A stretch of DNA of 64,000 nucleotides from Sphaerotilus uruguayifluvii (GCF_013294065.1 NZ_JABSNM010000017.1:39475-103474), one strand, 5' to 3'. Counted from the stretch's first letter, positions 35,993 to 45,985 are shown. Translations and numbers: made by a program. The notes: generated by a model from the sequence alone, not told the origin.

Positions 35993-37425
35993 TCGGCTGA
36001 CCTCAGCCGCAGCGTCGCGCGCAGGCCGCCCAGCTCCGGCGAGCGGTCCAGCGTGACGCTGCCGCCGTGCAGCCGGGCCAGCTCGTCGACGATCGACAGG
36101 CCCAGCCCGCTGCCCGGCACCTGCTCGTCGGCGCGCACGCCGCGCGCGAGCACCCGGGTGCAGCTGTCCTCGTCCAGCCCCGGTCCGTCGTCCTCGACGA
36201 CGATGCACAGCACCGGCTCCTGCGCCGCGCCGCCCCTCGCGCCGGTCGTCTCGACCCGCGCCGACGTGCGCACCGACGTCCTCGCCCACTTGCAGGCGTT
36301 GTCGAGCAGGTTGCCGACCATCTCCTGAAGATCCTGCGCCTCGCCGGCGAACTGCAGCCCGGCCGCCGCGGCCTCGGCGCAGCGGTCGTCGAGGTCCAGG
36401 TGCCGCGCCGCATGGATGCGCTCGACGACACGCACCAGGCCGGCGACCACCGGCGCGATCGCCGCGCGCTGGCCCGGCATGCCGCCGGCGCCGGATGCCG
36501 CCAGCCGCGCCCGCGCCAGATGCCGGTCGACCTCGCGCCGGGCCTGCGCGACCTGCTCCTCGATCAGCGGCGCCAGCGAATCGGCCGAGCGCGGATCGGC
36601 CGCGGCCGCCGCCAGCACCGCCAGCGGCGTGCGGATCGCGTGCGCCAGATTGCCCGCCTGCGTGCGCGCGCGCTCGACCACCCGCGCGTGACGCTCGAGC
36701 ACCGCGTCGAAGTCGCCCACCAGCGGCGCGAGCTCGGCCGGCAGCGCCTGGTCCCCGCCGAGGCGGTGACGCCGCCCGGCGCGCAGATCGGCCAGCGCCT
36801 GCTGCAGCCGGCGCAGCGGCGCCAGCCCCAGGTGCACCTGCGCCAGCGCCGCCGCGGCCAGCAGCACCGCCAGCACGCCCAGCGACAGCGCAAGCGTGCG
36901 CACGAAGTCGCCGATCGCCGCATCGAGCTCGGCGGTGTCCTGCGCGACCCGCAGCATCCAGACCCGCTCCGGCCGCTCGGCGGTGCGCACCGCGCGCTCG
37001 ACGACGCGCAGCCGCACGCCGCCCGGACCGCGGGTCTCGTGCACATGCACGCCGCCGTCGGGCGCCACGTCGGCCGGCACCGCCAGCGCCTCGTCCCACA
37101 GCGAGCGCGAGCGGCGCCGCACCGGCGCCGCGGTGCCGCCCTCGCCCGGGCCGTCGATCTGCCAGTACAGGCCGGAATAGGGCGTCTGCCAGCGCGGATC
37201 GGCCGGCGGCGGGCGCAGCGCCGGGCCGCCGGGCGCCTCCGGATCGAAGGCGGCGGTCAGCCCGTCGAGCTGCACCCGCAGCGCCGCCTCGAACTGGCGC
37301 TCGGCCTGCTGGCGGAACAGGTCGGCCAGCACCACGCCGGCCAGCAGCAGCGCCACCACGATGCCGCCCAGCGTCAGCCCGAGCAGCCGCCAGCGCAGCG
37401 ACAGGGAGGCCGCCGCGGCGTTCAT
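35971..37425 (-). CDS. Sensor histidine kinase
   Basis: A 484-residue membrane kinase. Two membrane helices (about 12-35 and 175-200) flank a periplasmic sensor. HAMP follows, then the dimerisation helix with phospho-His in GNLAHAIRTPLAVL, the N box VGNLLDNACKWA, and G boxes DDGPGLDE and GSGLGLSIVDELARLHGG. The architecture is PhoQ/QseC-like. It overlaps the response regulator by an ATGA. Divergent cytochrome genes and the PepSY gene upstream suggest it senses redox or envelope state; the signal is not known. Confidence 0.92.
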   Translation of the reverse strand: MNAAAASLSLRWRLLGLTLGGIVVALLLAGVVLADLFRQQAERQFEAALRVQLDGLTAAFDPEAPGGPALRPPPADPRWQTPYSGLYWQIDGPGEGGTAAPVRRRSRSLWDEALAVPADVAPDGGVHVHETRGPGGVRLRVVERAVRTAERPERVWMLRVAQDTAELDAAIGDFVRTLALSLGVLAVLLAAAALAQVHLGLAPLRRLQQALADLRAGRRHRLGGDQALPAELAPLVGDFDAVLERHARVVERARTQAGNLAHAIRTPLAVLAAAAADPRSADSLAPLIEEQVAQARREVDRHLARARLAASGAGGMPGQRAAIAPVVAGLVRVVERIHAARHLDLDDRCAEAAAAGLQFAGEAQDLQEMVGNLLDNACKWARTSVRTSARVETTGARGGAAQEPVLCIVVEDDGPGLDEDSCTRVLARGVRADEQVPGSGLGLSIVDELARLHGGSVTLDRSPELGGLRATLRLRSADHWAPNL

Positions 37426-38093
37426 GGTGCCGGCGCGCCCTCGCCCAGCCGGTAGCCCAGGCCGCGCACCGTCTCGATCAGCGCGGCCGGGATCTTGCGG
37501 CGCAGCCGGCCGATGAAGACCTCGATGGTGTTGGAGTCGCGATCGAAGTCCTGCGCGTAGATGTGCTCGGTGAGCTCGGCGCGCGAGACGATGCGGCCCG
37601 GGTGGTGCATCAGATAGGCCAGCACCTTGAACTCGTGGCTGGTCAGCGTCACCGGCATGCCCTCGACGCTGACCCGGCCGCTGACGGTGTCGAGCTGCAG
37701 CGGGCCGCAGCTCAGCAGCGGCGACGCATGCCCGCCGCTGCGCCGGATCAGCGCGCGCAGCCGCGCCAGCAGCTCCTCGACATGGAAGGGCTTGGCCAGG
37801 TAGTCGTCGGCTCCGGCGTCGATGCCGGCCACCTTCTCGTGCCACTGGTCGCGCGCCGTCAGGATCAGCACCGGCATGCGCCGCCCGGCGGCGCGCCAGC
37901 GCCGCAGCACCGTCAGCCCGTCGAGACCGGGCAGTCCGAGATCGAGCACGATCGCGTCGAAATCATCGACCTCGCCGCGGTGCAGCGCGTCATGGCCGTC
38001 ATGGCTGAGGTCTACCGCATAGCCGGCCTCGGTCAGCACCCGCTCGAGCCGGGCGGCCAGTGCCTTCTCGTCCTCGACCAGCAGCAGGCGCAT
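37422..38093 (-). CDS. OmpR-family response regulator
   Basis: A 223-residue two-domain regulator. The receiver has acidic LLLVEDE, phospho-acceptor Asp in IVLDLGLPGLDG, Thr in LILTARD and Lys in DDYLAKPF. The winged-helix domain (about 128-220) has LTSHEFKVLAYLMHHPG and VEVFIGRLRRKI-type recognition elements, here IEVFIGRLRRKI. It is translationally coupled to the kinase. Direct TGAAC repeats in the divergent promoter are a candidate target. Confidence 0.95.
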   Translation of the reverse strand: MRLLLVEDEKALAARLERVLTEAGYAVDLSHDGHDALHRGEVDDFDAIVLDLGLPGLDGLTVLRRWRAAGRRMPVLILTARDQWHEKVAGIDAGADDYLAKPFHVEELLARLRALIRRSGGHASPLLSCGPLQLDTVSGRVSVEGMPVTLTSHEFKVLAYLMHHPGRIVSRAELTEHIYAQDFDRDSNTIEVFIGRLRRKIPAALIETVRGLGYRLGEGAPAP

Positions 38094-38116
38094 GGTGTCG
38101 TCTCCTTCTCGGTTTC

Positions 38117-38473
38117 TCAGTCGTCTTCGTGTCGGCCGGGGGCGGAGGCGGCCAGCGCCGCGCCGTTGCGGGCGTCGACGCGCAGCTTGCGCATCACGCC
38201 GCCGGGCTGCAGCAGCCTGAGCTCGTAGATCCAGCGCGGTCCGCGGCGCTCGAGCTCGACCTCCAGCACGCGCGTGCCCGGCGCCTCGCGCTCGACCCGG
38301 GCCAGGATCTCGCGCAGCGGCAGGATCTGGCCGGCCTCGACCGCCGCGCGGGCGCGCTCATGGTCGTCGCGATCGCCCGCCGGCGCGGCCGGCGCGACCA
38401 GCAGCAGCGCAGCGGCCAGCACCGGCAGGACGCGGGCCGCCACGGACCGCAGGAGGATCGACGCCGGAAACAT
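38117..38473 (-). CDS. PepSY-domain periplasmic protein
   Basis: A 118-residue secreted protein. After a signal peptide (about 1-32, ending APAAPAG) comes a single PepSY domain with ILPLREILARVEREAPG, VLEVELERRGPRWIYEL and KLRVDARNGA. Such small PepSY proteins are often encoded before OmpR-type two-component systems and may modulate the sensor. It is first in the PepSY-regulator-kinase operon, divergent from the cytochrome genes. Confidence 0.88.
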   Translation of the reverse strand: MFPASILLRSVAARVLPVLAAALLLVAPAAPAGDRDDHERARAAVEAGQILPLREILARVEREAPGTRVLEVELERRGPRWIYELRLLQPGGVMRKLRVDARNGAALAASAPGRHEDD

Positions 38474-38497
38474 GCCCGCATTGTCCGCGGCGCTGCA

Positions 38498-38523
38498 TGA
38501 ACCGCAGGTGAACGGCCGGTTCA
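38498..38523. promoter_or_regulatory. TGAAC repeats in the PepSY/SHP divergent promoter
   Basis: TGAAC at 38498 and 38509 are exactly 11 bases apart, one helical turn, and an inverted GTTCA follows at 38519. OmpR-family regulators typically bind direct repeats at this spacing. The site lies between the divergent PepSY and SHP genes, so the adjacent response regulator could control both operons. Confidence 0.5.
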
Positions 38524-38550
38524 GGCCGCGTACAGCGACGGCTTTCGAGA

Positions 38551-39048
38551 ATGCACCGCATGACGACGACGCCCGCCTCCCTGCCTCCGCCCCGCCCCTC
38601 GCGCCGGAACCTGCACCCGAACCTGCGCCGGAATCGGCCCCCGCTCCCGGCCGGCGCGCTGGCGCTGCTGCTGGCCGCGACCGGCCTCGCCCCGGCGGCG
38701 CAGGCCGGCGACACCAGCGCCGCCGCGCAGCTGCAGCGCTGGAGCGCCGAGGCCGGCGCGCCCGGCCAGGCCGAGCGCGGCCGGCTCTTCTTCACCCGAA
38801 CGCATGGCGGCGAATGGTCCTGCGCCTCCTGCCACGGCAACCCGCCGACCGGCGAGGGCCGCCATGCCGCCACCGCGAAGACGATCGCGCCGCTGGCGCC
38901 GGCGGCCAACCCGCGCGCCTTCACCGACGGCGCCCGCACCGACAAATGGTTCCGCCGCAACTGCAAGGACGTGCTGAGCCGCGAATGCTCGCCCCAAGAA
39001 AAGGCCGACGTGCTCGCCTACCTGGTCGCGCTGCCGGTTCGGCCCTGA
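38551..39048 (+). CDS. SHP-type monohaem cytochrome c (DUF1924)
   Basis: A 165-residue exported cytochrome. The leader is long and basic before the hydrophobic core ALALLLAATGLA; a second ATG at 38560 is possible. The mature part closely resembles sphaeroides haem protein (SHP): GDTSAAAQLQRWSAEAGAPG at the start, haem motif CASCH, KTIAPLAPAANPRAFTDGAR, and WFRRNC with the Asn that serves as the labile haem ligand and the Cys of a disulfide. SHP-type proteins bind O2 and NO at the haem. It is first in an operon with a diheme cytochrome and cytochrome b561. Confidence 0.9.
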   Translation: MHRMTTTPASLPPPRPSRRNLHPNLRRNRPPLPAGALALLLAATGLAPAAQAGDTSAAAQLQRWSAEAGAPGQAERGRLFFTRTHGGEWSCASCHGNPPTGEGRHAATAKTIAPLAPAANPRAFTDGARTDKWFRRNCKDVLSRECSPQEKADVLAYLVALPVRP

Positions 39049-39102
39049 CCACGCCCGGACGCCCTGTCTCCCCCTTTCGGTTTCCCTTTCGGATCGACGA
39101 CG

Positions 39103-39600
39103 ATGAAGACGCCTCCCTCCCTTCCCGGCGGCCTGCCGCTGGCCCTGGCCCTGGCGCTGCTGTGCGCGCCCGCGGCGCGGGCCGACGATGACGAGCATGG
39201 CGGCCGCGCCTCGCGCGTGCCGATGCTGGCGGCCTACCGGCAGGAATGCGCCTCCTGCCACATCGCCTACCCGCCCGGCCTGCTGCCGGCGGCATCCTGG
39301 CAGCGGCTGATGAAGGGGCTGGAGCGCCATTTCGGCACCGATGCCTCGCTCGACGCCGAGTCGGCAGCGCTGATCACGCGCTGGCTGAGCGCCAACGCCG
39401 GCACCGGCCGGCGCAGCGCCGGCACGCCGCCGCCCGAGGACCGCATCACCCGCAGCAGCTGGTTCGTGCACGAGCACGACGAGGTCGCGCCGTCGGTCTG
39501 GAAGCGCGCCAGCGTGCGCAGCCCGGCCAACTGCGCCGCCTGCCATGTCGGTGCCGAGCAGGGCCGCTTCGACGAACACGCACTGCGCATCCCGAAATGA
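39103..39600 (+). CDS. Diheme cytochrome c (DHC)
   Basis: A 165-residue periplasmic cytochrome with a signal peptide ending AARA. Two haem motifs are seen: CASCH at about residue 49 and CAACH at about residue 146. HIAYPPGLLPAASWQRLM and the C-terminal ANCAACHVGAEQG match the DHC family, the known electron donor partner of SHP. It lies between the SHP and cytochrome b genes. Confidence 0.92.
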   Translation: MKTPPSLPGGLPLALALALLCAPAARADDDEHGGRASRVPMLAAYRQECASCHIAYPPGLLPAASWQRLMKGLERHFGTDASLDAESAALITRWLSANAGTGRRSAGTPPPEDRITRSSWFVHEHDEVAPSVWKRASVRSPANCAACHVGAEQGRFDEHALRIPK

Positions 39601-39610
39601 GGTTTCCCCG

Positions 39611-40279
39611 ATGAGCGCCTTTCCCCTCGCCGGCCGTCATGTCACCGATGCGGCGGTCCGCTCCTTCCACTGGATGTTCGCGCTGGCCTTCGCCGGCGCC
39701 TGGCTCACCGCCGAGTCCGAGCGCTGGCGGCTGGTGCATGTGACGCTGGGCTACACGCTGGCCGGGCTGCTGGCGTTCCGGCTGCTGTGGGGGTGGCTCG
39801 GGCCGCGACCGGCGCGGCTGTCGGTGCTGGCACGCAAGCTCGGCGGCCTGCCGGGCTGGCTCGACGGCCTGCGCGCCGGCCGGCCGAACTGGCGTCAGGC
39901 GCAGAACCTGCTGATGGCGCTGACGATCGCGCTGCTGCTGCTCGCCGTGCTGCCGCTGACGCTGAGCGGCTTCGCCGCCGATCAGGACTGGGGCGGCGGC
40001 GTGCTCGGCGAAGCGCTCGAGGAGCTGCACGAAGGGGCCGCCAACGCGATGCTGGCGCTGGTGCTGCTGCACCTGGGCCTGATCGCGGTCCTGAGCGGAC
40101 TGCGCGGCAGCTTCCTGGCCCGGCTGATGCTGACCGGCCGGGTGCCCGGCCCCGGGCCGGATCTGCTGAGCCGGCGCCAGAGGATCACGGCCGCCCTGGC
40201 AGCGACCGTGATGGCGATCGCGGTGATCGCCTTCTGGGGCTGGCAGTGGACTCAGACCTTGGCGGCCACCCAGCCCTGA
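39611..40279 (+). CDS. Cytochrome b561-type membrane protein
   Basis: A 222-residue membrane cytochrome b with four main helices. [16 protein letters not shown] and [25 protein letters not shown] carry the haem-ligating His residues, and [19 protein letters not shown] supplies the second pair. It starts 11 bases after the DHC gene. It probably passes electrons from the quinone pool to DHC and SHP. Its last 28 bases overlap the convergent alaS. Confidence 0.92.
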   Translation: MSAFPLAGRHVTDAAVRSFHWMFALAFAGAWLTAESERWRLVHVTLGYTLAGLLAFRLLWGWLGPRPARLSVLARKLGGLPGWLDGLRAGRPNWRQAQNLLMALTIALLLLAVLPLTLSGFAADQDWGGGVLGEALEELHEGAANAMLALVLLHLGLIAVLSGLRGSFLARLMLTGRVPGPGPDLLSRRQRITAALAATVMAIAVIAFWGWQWTQTLAATQP

Positions 40280-42978
40280 ACGCTGGCCAGCGCCTCGGTC
40301 AGCTTCGACGGGTCGGTGCCGCCGGCCATGGCCATGTCCGGCTTGCCGCCGCCCTTGCCGCCGACCTGGCCGGCGACGAAGTTGACCAGCTCGCCGGCCT
40401 TGACGCGGCCGATGCTGTCGGCGGTCACGCCGGCGGCAATCTGCACCTTGGCGCCGTCGACCGCGGCCAGCACGATGGCGGCGGTCTTGAGCTTGTTCTT
40501 CAGCTGGTCCATGGTCGTGCGCAGCGTCGCGGCATCCGCCCCTTCCAGGCGCGCGGCCAGCACCTTCATGCCGCCCACGTCCACCGCCTGCGCCACCAGC
40601 GAGTCACCCTGGCTGGAAGCCAGCTTGCCCTTGAGCGCGGCGACTTCCTTCTCCAGCGCGCGCAGCTGCTCCTGCAGGCCGCCGACACGGGCCTCGACCT
40701 CGGTCGGCGCGGCCTTCAGCGCGCCGGCCACGCCGTTGACGGTGGCCTCCAGCGACTGCAGATAGGCCAGCGCGCCCTCGCCCGTCACCGCCTCGATGCG
40801 GCGCACGCCGGCGGCCACGCCGGATTCCGCGACGATCTTGAACAGGCCGATGTCGCCGGTCGCCTTGACGTGCGTTCCGCCGCACAGCTCCTGCGTGCTG
40901 CCGATGCTCAGCACGCGCACCGTCTCGCCGTACTTCTCGCCGAACAGCATCATCGCGCCGGTCTTCTGCGCGTCGTCGATCGACATCAGCTGCGCGACGG
41001 TGCCGGCGTTGCCGAGGATCTCGGCGTTGACGATCGCCTCGATCTGGCGGATCTGCGCGTCGGTCACCGGCGCGTTGTGCGCGAAGTCGAAGCGGGTGCG
41101 CTCCGGCGTGACCAGCGAACCCTTCTGCTGCACATGCGTGCCCAGCACCTCGCGCAGCGCCTTGTGCATCAGGTGGGTGGCGCTGTGGTTGCGCACGATG
41201 CGCGCGCGGCGCTCGGCGTCGACCTTGGCCACGAACACGTCGCCAACCTTCACCGTGCCCTCGACGACGCGGCCCTGGTGGCCGAACACGTCGGCCTGGA
41301 TCTTCATCGTGTCGTCGACGACGACGCGGGTCGTGCCGTTGCGCAGCTCGCCCGAGTCGCCGACCTGGCCGCCGGACTCGGCATAGAACGGGGTGTGGTC
41401 GAGCACGACCACCGCATCGTCGCCGGCGCCCGCCGACTCGACCTGCGTGCCGTCGACATAGACCGCGACCACCTTCGAGGTCTCGCAGACCAGGTGCTCG
41501 TAGCCGTGGAAGGCGGTGGCCACGCCGTCATAGGCCAGGCCCGCGGCCATCTTGAACTTGCCGGCGGCGCGCGCCTGCTCGCGCTGGCGGTTCATCGCCG
41601 CCTCGAAGCCGTCCTGGTCGACCGTCACGCCGCGCTCGCGGCAGACGTCGGCCGTCAGGTCGACCGGGAAGCCGTAGGTGTCGTGCAGCTGAAATGCAAC
41701 GTCGCCGCTCAGAACCTTGGGAAGGTTGCCAAAGTCGGGGATAGCTTTCTGAATGAGTTCAAGTTTCTCCGCGACCACAGCAGAACGTCCTACTGCCGTG
41801 TGCTCCATCTTGAACAGAGCTGACTCCAGGATCTCCATGCCGTTGGCGATGGTCTGGAAGAAGCGCTCCTCCTCGGTCTTCAGCACCGCGAAGATGCGGT
41901 TGGCGCTCTGGCGCAGCTCCGGATAGGCGTCGCCCATCTCGACCGCCAGCGGGTGCACCAGCGTGTGGAAGAACGGCGCGCGCGCGCCGAGCTTGTAGCC
42001 GTGGCGGATCGCGCGGCGGGCGATGCGGCGCAGCACGTAGCCGCGGCCCTCGTTGCTCGGGATCACGCCGTCGGCGATGGTGAAGGAGCAGGCGCGGATG
42101 TGGTCGGCGATGACCTTCAGGCTCGGGCTGGCCGCGTCGCAGCCGGCGAAGCCGTCGGTCACGCCGGCGGCGAAGTCGACCGCGTTCTTGGCCGCGGCCA
42201 GCAGCTTCACGAACAGGTCGATCTCGTAGTTCGAGTGCACATGCTGCAGCACCGCGGCGATGCGCTCCAGGCCCATGCCGGTGTCGACCGACGGCTTGGG
42301 CAGCGGGTGCATCACGCCGTCTTCCGTGCGGTTGAACTGCATGAAGACGTTGTTCCAGATCTCGATGTAGCGGTCGCCGTCTTCATCCGGGCTGCCCGGA
42401 GGGCCGCCGGCCACGTCCGGGCCGTGGTCGTAGAAGATCTCGGTGCACGGGCCGCAGGGGCCGGTGTCGCCCATCATCCAGAAGTTGTCGGACATGTAGC
42501 GGCCGCCCTTGTTGTCGCCGATGCGCACGATGCGCTCGGCCGGCACGCCCACCACCTTGTTCCAGATGTCATAGGCCTCGTCGTCCTCGGAGTAGACGGT
42601 GACCCAGAGCTTGTCCTTGGGCAGCTTGAAGTGCTCGGTCAGCAGCTCCCACGCGAACGAGATCGCGTCGCGCTTGAAGTAGTCGCCGAACGAGAAGTTG
42701 CCCAGCATCTCGAAGAACGTGTGGTGGCGCGCGGTGTAGCCCACGTTGTCGAGGTCGTTGTGCTTGCCGCCGGCGCGGATGCACTTCTGCGAGGTGGTGG
42801 CGCGGCTGTAGGGACGCTTGTCGAAGCCCAGGAACACGTCCTTGAACTGGTTCATCCCGGCGTTGGTGAACAGCAGCGTCGGGTCGTCGCCCGGCACGAC
42901 CGGGCTGGAGGCGACGATCTGGTGGCCCTTCGACTCGAAGAACTTCAGGAAGGTGGAACGGATTTCGGAGGCTTTCAT
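40252..42978 (-). CDS. alaS: Alanyl-tRNA synthetase
   Basis: A 908-residue class II synthetase from [19 protein letters not shown]. Class II motifs include [36 protein letters not shown] in pieces and [12 protein letters not shown]. The editing domain has the zinc motif NHSATHLMH and CGGTHV, and the C-Ala domain ends with [13 protein letters not shown] roughly 130-base patch (about 41691-41820, residues near 386-429) has lower GC than the rest while keeping the frame. Confidence 0.98.
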   Translation of the reverse strand: MKASEIRSTFLKFFESKGHQIVASSPVVPGDDPTLLFTNAGMNQFKDVFLGFDKRPYSRATTSQKCIRAGGKHNDLDNVGYTARHHTFFEMLGNFSFGDYFKRDAISFAWELLTEHFKLPKDKLWVTVYSEDDEAYDIWNKVVGVPAERIVRIGDNKGGRYMSDNFWMMGDTGPCGPCTEIFYDHGPDVAGGPPGSPDEDGDRYIEIWNNVFMQFNRTEDGVMHPLPKPSVDTGMGLERIAAVLQHVHSNYEIDLFVKLLAAAKNAVDFAAGVTDGFAGCDAASPSLKVIADHIRACSFTIADGVIPSNEGRGYVLRRIARRAIRHGYKLGARAPFFHTLVHPLAVEMGDAYPELRQSANRIFAVLKTEEERFFQTIANGMEILESALFKMEHTAVGRSAVVAEKLELIQKAIPDFGNLPKVLSGDVAFQLHDTYGFPVDLTADVCRERGVTVDQDGFEAAMNRQREQARAAGKFKMAAGLAYDGVATAFHGYEHLVCETSKVVAVYVDGTQVESAGAGDDAVVVLDHTPFYAESGGQVGDSGELRNGTTRVVVDDTMKIQADVFGHQGRVVEGTVKVGDVFVAKVDAERRARIVRNHSATHLMHKALREVLGTHVQQKGSLVTPERTRFDFAHNAPVTDAQIRQIEAIVNAEILGNAGTVAQLMSIDDAQKTGAMMLFGEKYGETVRVLSIGSTQELCGGTHVKATGDIGLFKIVAESGVAAGVRRIEAVTGEGALAYLQSLEATVNGVAGALKAAPTEVEARVGGLQEQLRALEKEVAALKGKLASSQGDSLVAQAVDVGGMKVLAARLEGADAATLRTTMDQLKNKLKTAAIVLAAVDGAKVQIAAGVTADSIGRVKAGELVNFVAGQVGGKGGGKPDMAMAGGTDPSKLTEALASVQGWVAAKV

Positions 42979-43035
42979 CCTTGGGCTTTCGACGGCTGGC
43001 CGGGTGGCCTGGGGTGAGCGGAGCAAAGTTTTCGA

Positions 43036-44490
43036 TTATAGAAGTTCGCCCTCGGGGCGGTCGCCGGAGTCGCCGCCGTCACGACCGCCGGCGCGGATGC
43101 GCTCGGCCAGGAAGTCGAACAGGCGCTCCTCGCCGCAGAAGGCGACGTTGAAGCGGATCCAGGCGGTGGACTGCATCGTGGCGGTGAACAGGTGGCCGGG
43201 GCCGAGCATGATGTCGCTCTCGGCGGCCTGGTTGGAGAGCGCGCCGGCGTCGGGCAGCTGCGGATGGCGCGCCCACAGGAACATGCCGGCCTTCGGCTCC
43301 GAGAAGATCTCGAAGCCCAGGCGCGCCAGCCGGCCCGCGACCCGCTGGTGAGCCTCGGCCAGGCGGTCGCGCAGCGCCTTCAGGTGCTTGCGCCAGCGCC
43401 CCTCGGTCAGCGCGCCGTAGACCAGCCGCTCGCTGAACTCCGACGAGGTCAGGCCCGAGATCATCTTCAGCTGCGCCAGGTCCTCGATCAGGTCCGGGTG
43501 CGCCACCAGATAGCCCACCCGCAGGTTGGGCGAGATGGTCTTGGAGTAGCTGCCGACGTAGATCACCCGCGAAAGCTGGTCCAGGCTGGCCAGCGACGGG
43601 CGCGGCTCCGGATCCAGATCGACATAGATGTCGTTCTCGACGACCAGGAAGTCATGCTTCTCGGCCAGCTGCAGCACCCGGTGCAGGTGCGCGAGCTGCG
43701 CGGTCGAGCCGGTCGGGCTCTGCAGGCGCGGCTGGGTGAAGAAGACCTTGGGGCGGTGCTCGATGATGAGCTTCTCGAGCGTGGGCAGGTCGTAGCCGTG
43801 CGGCGTGCGCGGCACGCCCACCAGCTTCGCCCCCGCGAAGCGCAGCGAGAACAGCAGGTTGGCGTAGCCGGGATCGTCGACCAGCACCGCGTCGCCGGCG
43901 CGCACCAGCCGGCGCGCGGCCAGGTCGAGCGCCTGGCTGGAGCCCTGCGTCAGCAGCACCTGCTCGGGCGCGATGGCGATCTCCTGCTCGGCCATCGCGT
44001 CGCGGATGAACTCGCGCAGCGCCGGAAAGCCCTTGGGGTCGCCGTAGCCGCCCAGGTCGATGCTGTCGGCCGCCAGCGCGCGCAGGCTGCGCCGCACGCC
44101 GTCCTCGAACAGCCACTCGTGCGGCAGCCAGCCGCAGCCGGCCTTCATCGACAGGTGGCGGTTCTCGAAGATCTTGCGCAGATACCAGGCCGAATCGAAG
44201 CTGTAGCCGCCGCCGGGCACGCCAGGCGGGCCGGACTCGCGGTTCTCGACCGCCGCGCGCTTGCGCACGAAGAAGCCCGAATGCGGCCGCGAGACCAGGT
44301 AGCCGAGCGCGACCAGGCGGTCGTAGGCCTCGACGACGGTGAAGACGCTGACCTCGTGCGCATGGGCGAACTGGCGGATCGAGGGCACCTTGGTGCCGGC
44401 ACGCAGGGACCCGTCGTCGATCAGGCGGCGCAGGCCGTCGACGATCTGGGTGACGAGCGGAATGGAGGACTGGGGCTGGAGGGTGAACAT
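43036..44490 (-). CDS. MocR/GabR-type PLP-dependent transcriptional regulator
   Basis: A 484-residue regulator. A GntR winged helix (about 5-78; LRAGTKVPSIRQFAHAHEVSVFTVVEAYDRL) is fused to an aminotransferase-like domain with DDPGYANLLFS, VVENDIYVDLDPEPRP and the PLP-binding Lys in IYVGSYSKTISPNLRVGY. Such proteins sense amines or GABA-PLP adducts. It is divergent from gabT. Conserved boxes in the shared intergenic region recur before the transporter operon, so it probably controls both and itself. Confidence 0.93.
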   Translation of the reverse strand: MFTLQPQSSIPLVTQIVDGLRRLIDDGSLRAGTKVPSIRQFAHAHEVSVFTVVEAYDRLVALGYLVSRPHSGFFVRKRAAVENRESGPPGVPGGGYSFDSAWYLRKIFENRHLSMKAGCGWLPHEWLFEDGVRRSLRALAADSIDLGGYGDPKGFPALREFIRDAMAEQEIAIAPEQVLLTQGSSQALDLAARRLVRAGDAVLVDDPGYANLLFSLRFAGAKLVGVPRTPHGYDLPTLEKLIIEHRPKVFFTQPRLQSPTGSTAQLAHLHRVLQLAEKHDFLVVENDIYVDLDPEPRPSLASLDQLSRVIYVGSYSKTISPNLRVGYLVAHPDLIEDLAQLKMISGLTSSEFSERLVYGALTEGRWRKHLKALRDRLAEAHQRVAGRLARLGFEIFSEPKAGMFLWARHPQLPDAGALSNQAAESDIMLGPGHLFTATMQSTAWIRFNVAFCGEERLFDFLAERIRAGGRDGGDSGDRPEGELL

Positions 44491-44535
44491 GGCTGCCGCC
44501 AAGTCTAGCGCCGTGTCGTCGCCCGCTCGCCACGG

Positions 44536-44619
44536 CTGTACCGGTGCTGGAACCTGCACAGTGCGCAAGCCGAGCCCGCGCGCTGTACATGGTCCGTGCC
44601 CGGGCCCGCCCCTAGAGTC
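44536..44619. promoter_or_regulatory. Regulator binding boxes and core promoter of gabT
   Basis: Box 1 CTGTACCGG (44536), box 2 CCTGCACAGTGCG (44553), box 3 CTGTACATG (44583) and box 4 CCTAGAGTC (44611). The same four boxes occur at 46558, 46575, 46605 and 46633 upstream of the transporter operon, at identical distances. Box 4 contains TAGAGT and may be the -10 element; boxes 1-3 share the CTGTRC core, box 2 in inverted form. The divergent MocR-type protein is the likely binder. Confidence 0.7.
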
Positions 44620-44667
44620 GAAGCCTCCGATTCCCGACCCCGACTCACTCTGCCAGGACCCTCCCCG

Positions 44668-45972
44668 ATGCAACGCGAACCGAACCTGACCAACGCCGCC
44701 CTGATGGCCCGCCGCCGCGCCGCCCTGCCCGCCGGGCTGGGCCAGGCCCACGAAGTCTTCGTCGACCGGGCCGAGAACGCCGAGGTCTGGGATGTCGAGG
44801 GCCGTCGCCTGATCGACTTCGCCGGCGGCATCGCGGTGCTGAACACCGGCCACCGCCACCCGGCGCTGGTCGAGGCGGTCAAGGCCCAGCTCGACCGCGT
44901 CACGCACACCTGCTTCCAGGTGCTGGCCTACGAGCCCTATGTCGAGCTGGCCGAGCGCCTGAACACGATGGCGCCGGGCGCCTTCGCGAAGAAGAGCTTC
45001 TTCATGACCACCGGCGCCGAGGCGGTCGAGAACGCGGTCAAGGTCGCGCGCGCCTACACCAAGCGCTCGGCCGTCATCGCCTTCGGCGGCGGCTTCCACG
45101 GTCGCACGATGATGGGCATGGCGCTGACCGGCAAGGTCGTGCCGTACAAGGTCGGCTTCGGTCCCTTCCCGGCCGAGGTCTACCACGCCAAGTTCCCCTG
45201 CGCGCTGCACGGCGTGAGCACCGCCGACGCGATGGCCTCGATCGAGGCGCTGTTCAAGTACGACGTCGAGCCCTCGCGCGTCGCCGCGATCATCCTGGAG
45301 CCGGTGCAGGGCGAAGGCGGCTTCTATGAAGCCCCGATCGACTTCGTCAAGGCGCTGCGCGAGCTGTGCGACCGCCACGGCATCCTGCTGATCGCCGACG
45401 AGGTGCAGACCGGCGCCGGCCGCACCGGCCGCTGGCTGGCCTGCGAAAGCTGGTTCGAGCAGGCGGGCGTGGCGCCGGACATCATCACGATGGCCAAGTC
45501 GCTGGGCGGCGGCTTCCCGCTGTCGGCGATCATCGGCCGCGCCGAGGTGATGGACGCGCCGGCCCCGGGCGGCCTTGGCGGCACCTACTCCGGCAACCCG
45601 CTGGCCTGCACCGCGGCGCTGGCGGTGATCGAGACCTTCGAGAAGGAAAGCCTGCTCGCGCGCAGCCAGGCGGTGGGCGAACGCCTGAAGGCCGGCCTGA
45701 AGCAGATCGCCGAGCGCCACAGCGCGATCGGCGACATCCGCGGCCCCGGCGCGATGATCGCCATCGAGCTGTTCACCGACGGCGACCTGGCCCGCCCGGA
45801 CGCCGACCGCACCCGCCGCATCGTCGCGGAAGCCCTGCGCCGCGGCCTGATCCTGCTGTCGTGCGGCGTGTACGCCAATGTCATCCGCATCCTGGTGCCG
45901 CTGACCGCCTCCGATGCGGTGCTCGACGAAGGCCTGGCGGTGCTGTCGGACTGCTTCGACGCGACGGCCTGA
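44668..45972 (+). CDS. gabT: 4-aminobutyrate aminotransferase
   Basis: PLP enzyme of 434 residues that converts GABA and 2-oxoglutarate to succinate semialdehyde and glutamate. The start is at MQREPNLTNAALMARRR. DVEGRRLIDFAGGIAVLNTGH, FFMTTGAEAVENAVKVAR, the Asp in LIADEVQTGAGRTG and the Schiff-base Lys in ITMAKSLGGGFPLSAIIGR are present. It is divergent from a GabR-like regulator. With the downstream ureohydrolase it can complete guanidinobutyrate breakdown. Confidence 0.95.
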   Translation: MQREPNLTNAALMARRRAALPAGLGQAHEVFVDRAENAEVWDVEGRRLIDFAGGIAVLNTGHRHPALVEAVKAQLDRVTHTCFQVLAYEPYVELAERLNTMAPGAFAKKSFFMTTGAEAVENAVKVARAYTKRSAVIAFGGGFHGRTMMGMALTGKVVPYKVGFGPFPAEVYHAKFPCALHGVSTADAMASIEALFKYDVEPSRVAAIILEPVQGEGGFYEAPIDFVKALRELCDRHGILLIADEVQTGAGRTGRWLACESWFEQAGVAPDIITMAKSLGGGFPLSAIIGRAEVMDAPAPGGLGGTYSGNPLACTAALAVIETFEKESLLARSQAVGERLKAGLKQIAERHSAIGDIRGPGAMIAIELFTDGDLARPDADRTRRIVAEALRRGLILLSCGVYANVIRILVPLTASDAVLDEGLAVLSDCFDATA

Positions 45973-45985
45973 CGGTCCAGGGGAT

